The position numbers and the translations under genes were made by a program. 64,000 nucleotides of DNA. It comes from Charina bottae (lineage: Eukaryota > Chordata > Lepidosauria > Squamata > Charinaidae). Positions 59,372-64,000 of this stretch are shown here, piece by piece (within the stretch, counting starts at the first letter, position 1; each line of letters opens with the position of its first letter). The stretch lies in assembly GCA_023362775.1 (NCBI GenBank), contig JALMGJ010000005.1:89911421-89975420 (forward strand). The letters run 5' to 3'. The notes beneath the pieces were generated by a model that was given only the letters and a program-made list of their open reading frames with translations, did not search any database and was not told the origin of the DNA.

Positions 59372-59600
59372 CAGAGCTTTCCAAACTGTGTATAATGACA
59401 CGTTGTCGGCTGCAGTGTCTGGGTGTGTCGCGGCTGCTGCTGCCTCCGAGCCCTGCCAGGATTTTGCGCAGGTCCTAGTGCCTGCCTTGTGCCCTGCTGT
59501 AAGAGTGTGTCGCGAAATGATGCCCTGCTGTAAGAGTGTGTCGCGAAATGATGCATGTCTAAAAAGTGTGTCACCAACATGAAAAGTTTGGAAAGCTCTG
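59372..59600. mobile_element. hAT-like MITE nested in a Sauria SINE tail
   Basis: Terminal repeats CAGAGCTTTCCAAACT / AGTTTGGAAAGCTCTG; flanks CTTTAAGC and CCTTAAGC agree at 7 of 8. Same family as 26129-26370, opposite orientation. It holds two copies of a ~32-bp TGTAAGAGTGTGTCGCGAAA unit. Confidence 0.9.
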
Positions 59601-59609
59601 CCTTAAGCA

Positions 59610-61955
59610 ATCAGTGGAGAAAAATCAACAGAGGTTCAAAACTGAAACCCAAATTAGTTAAGCTACTACAACTTCAGATGGTTCAAAGGGACCAGGTCTT
59701 CCTGGACTTACAGGTAGAATTGTGTTGAAGGAAACCTATCCCAGTTTTAAAATGAATAACTTGAACCCAAGATACTGTATAACATATTAATGGTAAAGGA
59801 TAAGAGTTTTTATCTGCTCTTCAAACCACTTAAGTCTGATTCTCAGACTATTGAATTTGGATGGTTTGGTTGAAGCCATCACGTCTAATGCTCTGCTCGT
59901 GCATAATGGTTAATTCCATTATTCTGGGTCCTGGCCTCTGCAATGGAGACCAGACCAACACCTGGTCAGGACCTCTGTTCAGGATTTCTCAGGATTTACA
60001 GATCATTGAGGGTGGCTGGCTTCAGTATTTGGAGGCACTAAATTTACTTACGTATTTGCCACATTCAGGCATGCTTTTCCTGCCAGTCAACAAACAGTAT
60101 CATAAGTTACAAAGGAATAGAAAAGTTTTGTTTGTTTGATTATTATTTATTGGACAAAGAGCATGGTAATCACAAAACACCGGAGGGCAAGATATCCCTT
60201 AACCTTGAGAACGTCGATCTTTTACAGTAGCCCTTATACAGTATTCTGGTTCTCTTTGTTCCATGCATGAAGGATTCTGTCTTCTGCAGTAAGGAGTTGA
60301 AAATGCTGCTAAGCCCTAAGACTGTAGGAAAAGATTTTTGTAGTGGGCGCTGATCCAAAATATTGCTTTTTTGGAAAATAGAAAATGTGGAGTGTTCTGG
60401 TCATGGACTTTCCACATCACACGTAGTTTGAACTAGAGGAGCAGATGATTCCCTAGAACAGGGTGCTCCCTTTCTGCAACATTGTGTAAGAGGAGAGAAA
60501 AGGGATCTGCTCCTTCTGTTGCAATGGGTACGTCCTCTATGCTTGGGTCAAAAGCCATGGAAATATAAGAGATGAGGGGTCAAAGCAGACAGGGAAAGGC
60601 AGGGTGTTTTTCCCTGCTGTTGCCGTCATGGCCCAATTCCAGGTTCAGGTAAGGAAGCAACTCTCTCTCTCTCTCCTGAGTTCTCTGCACATGCCCAAAG
60701 ACTCGGAGAAGGAGAATTGGACTCTTGGGCCCAGGCCAATGATCACTTGCTCTCAAAAGTCTTAGCAATTCACCCAGAGCAAGTTAAATGAATGGTACCT
60801 GGTACAGGTGTCAATGGAGACCTGAAGCCAGAGAACTCTAGTCTGGGCCTGCCTTCTAAGATGGTTGTAAGGATTACTGGCATAAGAGAGACTGTCACCT
60901 CAATGCAATGCTCCATAAAGACCAAAATGCTGTGCCTGGGAAGAGGGCGGGGCAGTTAAGCAAGCCAATACCCTTGTAACAGTTTGGACCAACCTATTGT
61001 TTCCGCCTTCAGCCTAAACAAGTAACCTTCACTCCTATTAAGCAAGGATAAGTCACAAGAAAAGTTGTGAAGGAAGGTGGCCTATGGCTCACATGAAATG
61101 CTGTTCTGTTTTTTGAGAATGGCAGATGTATTTTCTCCCATGCAAGAGTGTAAATATCTTAGGGATACGTGAAAAAAATTCTGACAGCCATAACAGACGG
61201 GCACGGAGAGTGGGCGGGGGGGGGGGGTAGGGGGGGCTTCTTGCCATTTTCTCTGAGCACAAAATGACATGTCATAAAATTGTCAGGACGTGGCCCTAAT
61301 TTGACAGTCTGTTGGTGTGGAAGGCTGCAAGATGCTGGGGAGGGAACTAGCTCAGGCGTGCCATAAAATCTTTCACTGGGCAACAGCCAGGCAAATTTTA
61401 CAGGCAAGTGAAATTGATTTTGCAAAGAGCCAAAGCTACCTGGGGGGATGAGGAAACAGGATGCCTAGCCTGTTCGTTGTGGGACAAGGAGGTCCCTGGT
61501 TTTCACCTATTTTTAATTCTATGGAATTCTTACCTCCAAAGACTTCTTGGAGATACCCATGTAGTTTTCTTGGCAGAATATGTGAAGCCCATTTAGCAGT
61601 CTGTTAGAACTACTGAAATGGACCATAAGCTCGTGTACAGAAAAAGAATATTGTTTAAAAACAGAGCCCATGAACATTATATAAATAAATAAACATATTA
61701 GAGAGATCCAGGTTAGTCTTACACCTTTAGCCCACCTTAGCATAAAGAAACAGACGCTTAGACATGGCAGGTATGAAAAGTAAGTACAAAAGAGTCCTTA
61801 CGTTTATTCATTGCAGGTACAGCATTTTTGGGAGAGAGAGAGGAAGTGGGAGTGGCCACAAACAGCTTCCTCAAAAAGCATGGAGAGCTTGCATCCTAGA
61901 GCAGCTATCCATATGCTGATGAGGCATGCTGGATTTGCCAGAATCTCCAACAATA
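59610..61955. other. Intergenic, nothing assigned
   Basis: No gene recognised. A G-run (61213-61240) and a CT-run (60660-60676) are the only low-complexity parts. Confidence 0.45.
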
Positions 61956-61959
61956 TGGA

Positions 61960-62460
61960 GGTGGTTTGCCATTGACTCCTCTTTATGGGATTTTTTTTTC
62001 AGCTTCCCAGTCTAACTTACAGCCCTGAGATTTCCTTGTAGTCTACCACCCCAAGATTTAAACAGGTACAGCTCTGCTTAGTTTCTTTCAATATTAGCCC
62101 AGATCAGCTAACCTGCTCATCAAGGCAGGGTCATCCACTGTGATGGTCACTGGCTTCAAAACACTGGGTGTGACTAGGTACAGTCCTTCCTTTTTAATAT
62201 GCACTGCATGGAGGTAAAAAAGGACATGGGTTTGCTCACCTGGTGGTGCTCCCCATTTTGAAGCTGCAGCTGACCATTGCAGTGGATTTCCCTGAGTCCA
62301 GGCAAAATCTTCTTTGACCTTATTGATGTAATCCATGTAAACAGCATGGAAGAGATTTGTCAGTGCCATCTTCTGGGATGGAGTTTTTACTTCCTTTTCT
62401 AGCCTATAGCCATGGCATTTTTGTTGGTCTCCCATCTAAGTACTAACATGGCCACCCTAC
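61960..62460 (-). repeat. 5S-like SINE pieces flanking an unexplained ORF
   Basis: 61960-62085 (CTTCCCAGTCTAACTTACAG, CAGGTACAGCTCTGCTTAG) and 62420-62460 (GTCTCCCATCTAAGTACTAA, CATGGCCACCCTACTTAAC) are both minus-strand SINE-like. Between them lies a 113-codon minus-strand ORF (62094-62435) without recognised homology. Confidence 0.4.
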
Positions 62461-62958
62461 TTAACGTTTGGAGAACAGCCAAGGTCAACTAGATGCTACC
62501 ACCACGATGGATGTTTGCACACATGACTATAATCAAAATTCATATTTGCTCCTGTGCCGCCACCACCAAAGATTTAATTTAGAGACTTGAGAGAGAGGGC
62601 TGGTGCCTGAAAAAGATCAACTGTAGCAGTGACTCTCACTAATAACATTTGAACAATTAAATGTCTCCAGCATCTGATGTAAAGTCAGTACAAAGATGAG
62701 ACAGAGGCAGTGTTTTTCCATCAAGAAATGCCAGCTAACAAAAGGACTGAATGGAAATACAAACTCTTGGAATGTGAATAAATTACTGCCTAAACTTTAA
62801 TTTGTGGGCTTTAGAATCTTGCACATGCTTGTTCTGAAGTGATTGGCTGCCCGTCTTACCACAAGAGAAGAAAATACTGAAGTGATAATTTTCATTTATT
62901 AAAGGGATGGTTATCTAATAGTGCCACCAGTATTTCAAAAAGGTACCTATTTTGAAAT

Positions 62959-62978
62959 TGTGTGTGTGTGTGTGTGTG

Positions 62979-63009
<31 letters not shown>
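62959..63009. repeat. (TG)n-(TA)-(CA)n self-complementary array
   Basis: About 10 TG units, then TATA, then about 15 CA units: a nearly perfect palindrome of alternating purine-pyrimidine. Confidence 0.95.
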
Positions 63010-63658
63010 TGACAGAAGTGTCAGAACCATTATTCAGTGATCAATTAAAATATATTAACATGTTTGGATAATTACTCAAATGCATAATCTATATCTTCCT
63101 TTATCAAAATTATATCTATATATCTTCCCTTATCACAATTCTCTTTACTTTCTGAGACATAAATAGTTGGAGCAGGTTTCTCCTGAAGAGGGCAGATTGG
63201 CCATATCAATTGCCAGGGTTTCAGTGATTCAGAGACTTGACTGATATTTTCAGATAACAGACTCACTCCTCTATCCAAGCCTTGAGAATAGGGTGTTTAA
63301 AATGTAGAGATTAGTTTTCTGGATGTCTGTCCCCTCATTGCTGCTATGACGTGTTCCATCCAGTTGAATTACTGACTCAACTTATCCATCCAGTTGAATC
63401 AGTGACCAAATGACTAAACTGATTGTCTCAGGGAAGGGGACAAGAGGACACAGAAATACCTGGAGGCATATTGAATTCTATAGGCATCATCAGGATATCC
63501 AATACATAATGGGAAAGTATGGCATTCCAGTATCCCAGTAGTGGTTATCTGGAAGACCTCCATATCTGATTCCAAGATGGTCTTTGGCATCCTCTATAGA
63601 CCTCTTTTATTCAGAAAAGGCAGCATATGCAAACAGAAAACTCCATCCCTCATTTTCT
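63010..63658. other. Intergenic; one short duplication
   Basis: ATCCAGTTGAAT(T/C)A recurs at 63357 and 63387 within a ~30-bp tandem duplication. Nothing else assigned. Confidence 0.5.
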
Positions 63659-63666
63659 CTCTAAAC

Positions 63667-63740
63667 CAGGGTTTCTCAATCTCAGGAACTTTAAGATGGG
63701 TGGACTTCAACTCTCAGAATTCTGAGATTGAGAAGCACTG
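63667..63740. mobile_element. Very short hAT-like MITE
   Basis: Only 74 bp: CAGGGTTTCTCAATCTCAG ... CTGAGATTGAGAAGCACTG, with a perfect 8-bp target duplication CTCTAAAC (63659-63666 and 63741-63748). A minimal relative of the 6499-6616 element. Confidence 0.88.
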
Positions 63741-64000
63741 CTCTAAACAGTTTGGGTATTCCATGTAAAGTGAAAACCACATCACTTTTGGCAAATAGTC
63801 CCATTGTTAGCCATGAAGTGGTTCTAGAGGGGGGCAAGAATTTGAGCAATAAGAAGGTAGATAACTCAAGGTGAAAAGTGATTGAAGATTTAAGCCATTA
63901 TCCTATCATCAAAATGACATTACCTTTTTTTTGAAAGCAGCCACCATTTCATTCTCCCCCAACCACTGATAAATATTTTTGTGTCATCCCCCAAGTGTCC

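Overview
The window is nuclear DNA of a squamate reptile, most likely a snake. It has spliced vertebrate genes and several Sauria-type tRNA SINEs. It also has BovB (RTE) LINE fragments, CR1/L2-like LINE 3' ends, many hAT and Tigger-like miniature transposons, and an (AATAG)n-type pentanucleotide array (read as ATTCT on the + strand). No bacterial or phage feature is present. Species cannot be named from the sequence alone.

Two protein-coding genes are well supported, both on the + strand. (1) At 4103-8101 lies a compact three-exon homeobox gene. It encodes 266 residues with one homeodomain whose sequence is closest to the DUX (double homeobox) family, and it looks like a single-homeodomain DUX (sDUX-like) gene. 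It has a TATA box, consensus splice sites, an intron at homeodomain position 46/47 and a canonical poly(A) signal. (2) From about 24.0 to 55.1 kb lies the complete BMS1 gene. It has a CpG-rich 5' region with a probable non-coding first exon and 22 coding exons that splice in frame to 1277 residues. BMS1 is the GTPase of the small-subunit processome. Every exon was placed by reading frame, AG/GT boundaries and similarity to the vertebrate protein.

The 15 kb between the two genes (8.6-24 kb) is repeat-rich. It holds a solo LTR with a 5-bp target duplication (14128-14445), a decayed minus-strand endogenous retrovirus (about 15.5-21.3 kb) and a BovB reverse-transcriptase fragment next to its LTR. 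The retrovirus has a 5' LTR, gag matrix, protease, RNase H and integrase, but its reverse-transcriptase segment is missing, and a CR1/L2-like LINE is inserted in it with a target duplication. A second LTR-like block lies at about 22.85-23.18 kb.

The BMS1 introns carry most of the datable insertions: five TA-flanked Tigger-like MITEs (the last lies 3' of the gene), hAT MITEs with perfect 8-bp target duplications, and Sauria, 5S-like and MIR/CORE-like SINEs. The most unusual object is in intron 7: twelve full tandem copies of a 102-bp (34-codon) unit, derived from the inside of a MIR/CORE-like SINE and open on both strands for more than 1.2 kb. The 3' end of the window (55-64 kb) has no recognisable gene, only a possible LTR, dispersed repeats and one unexplained minus-strand ORF.
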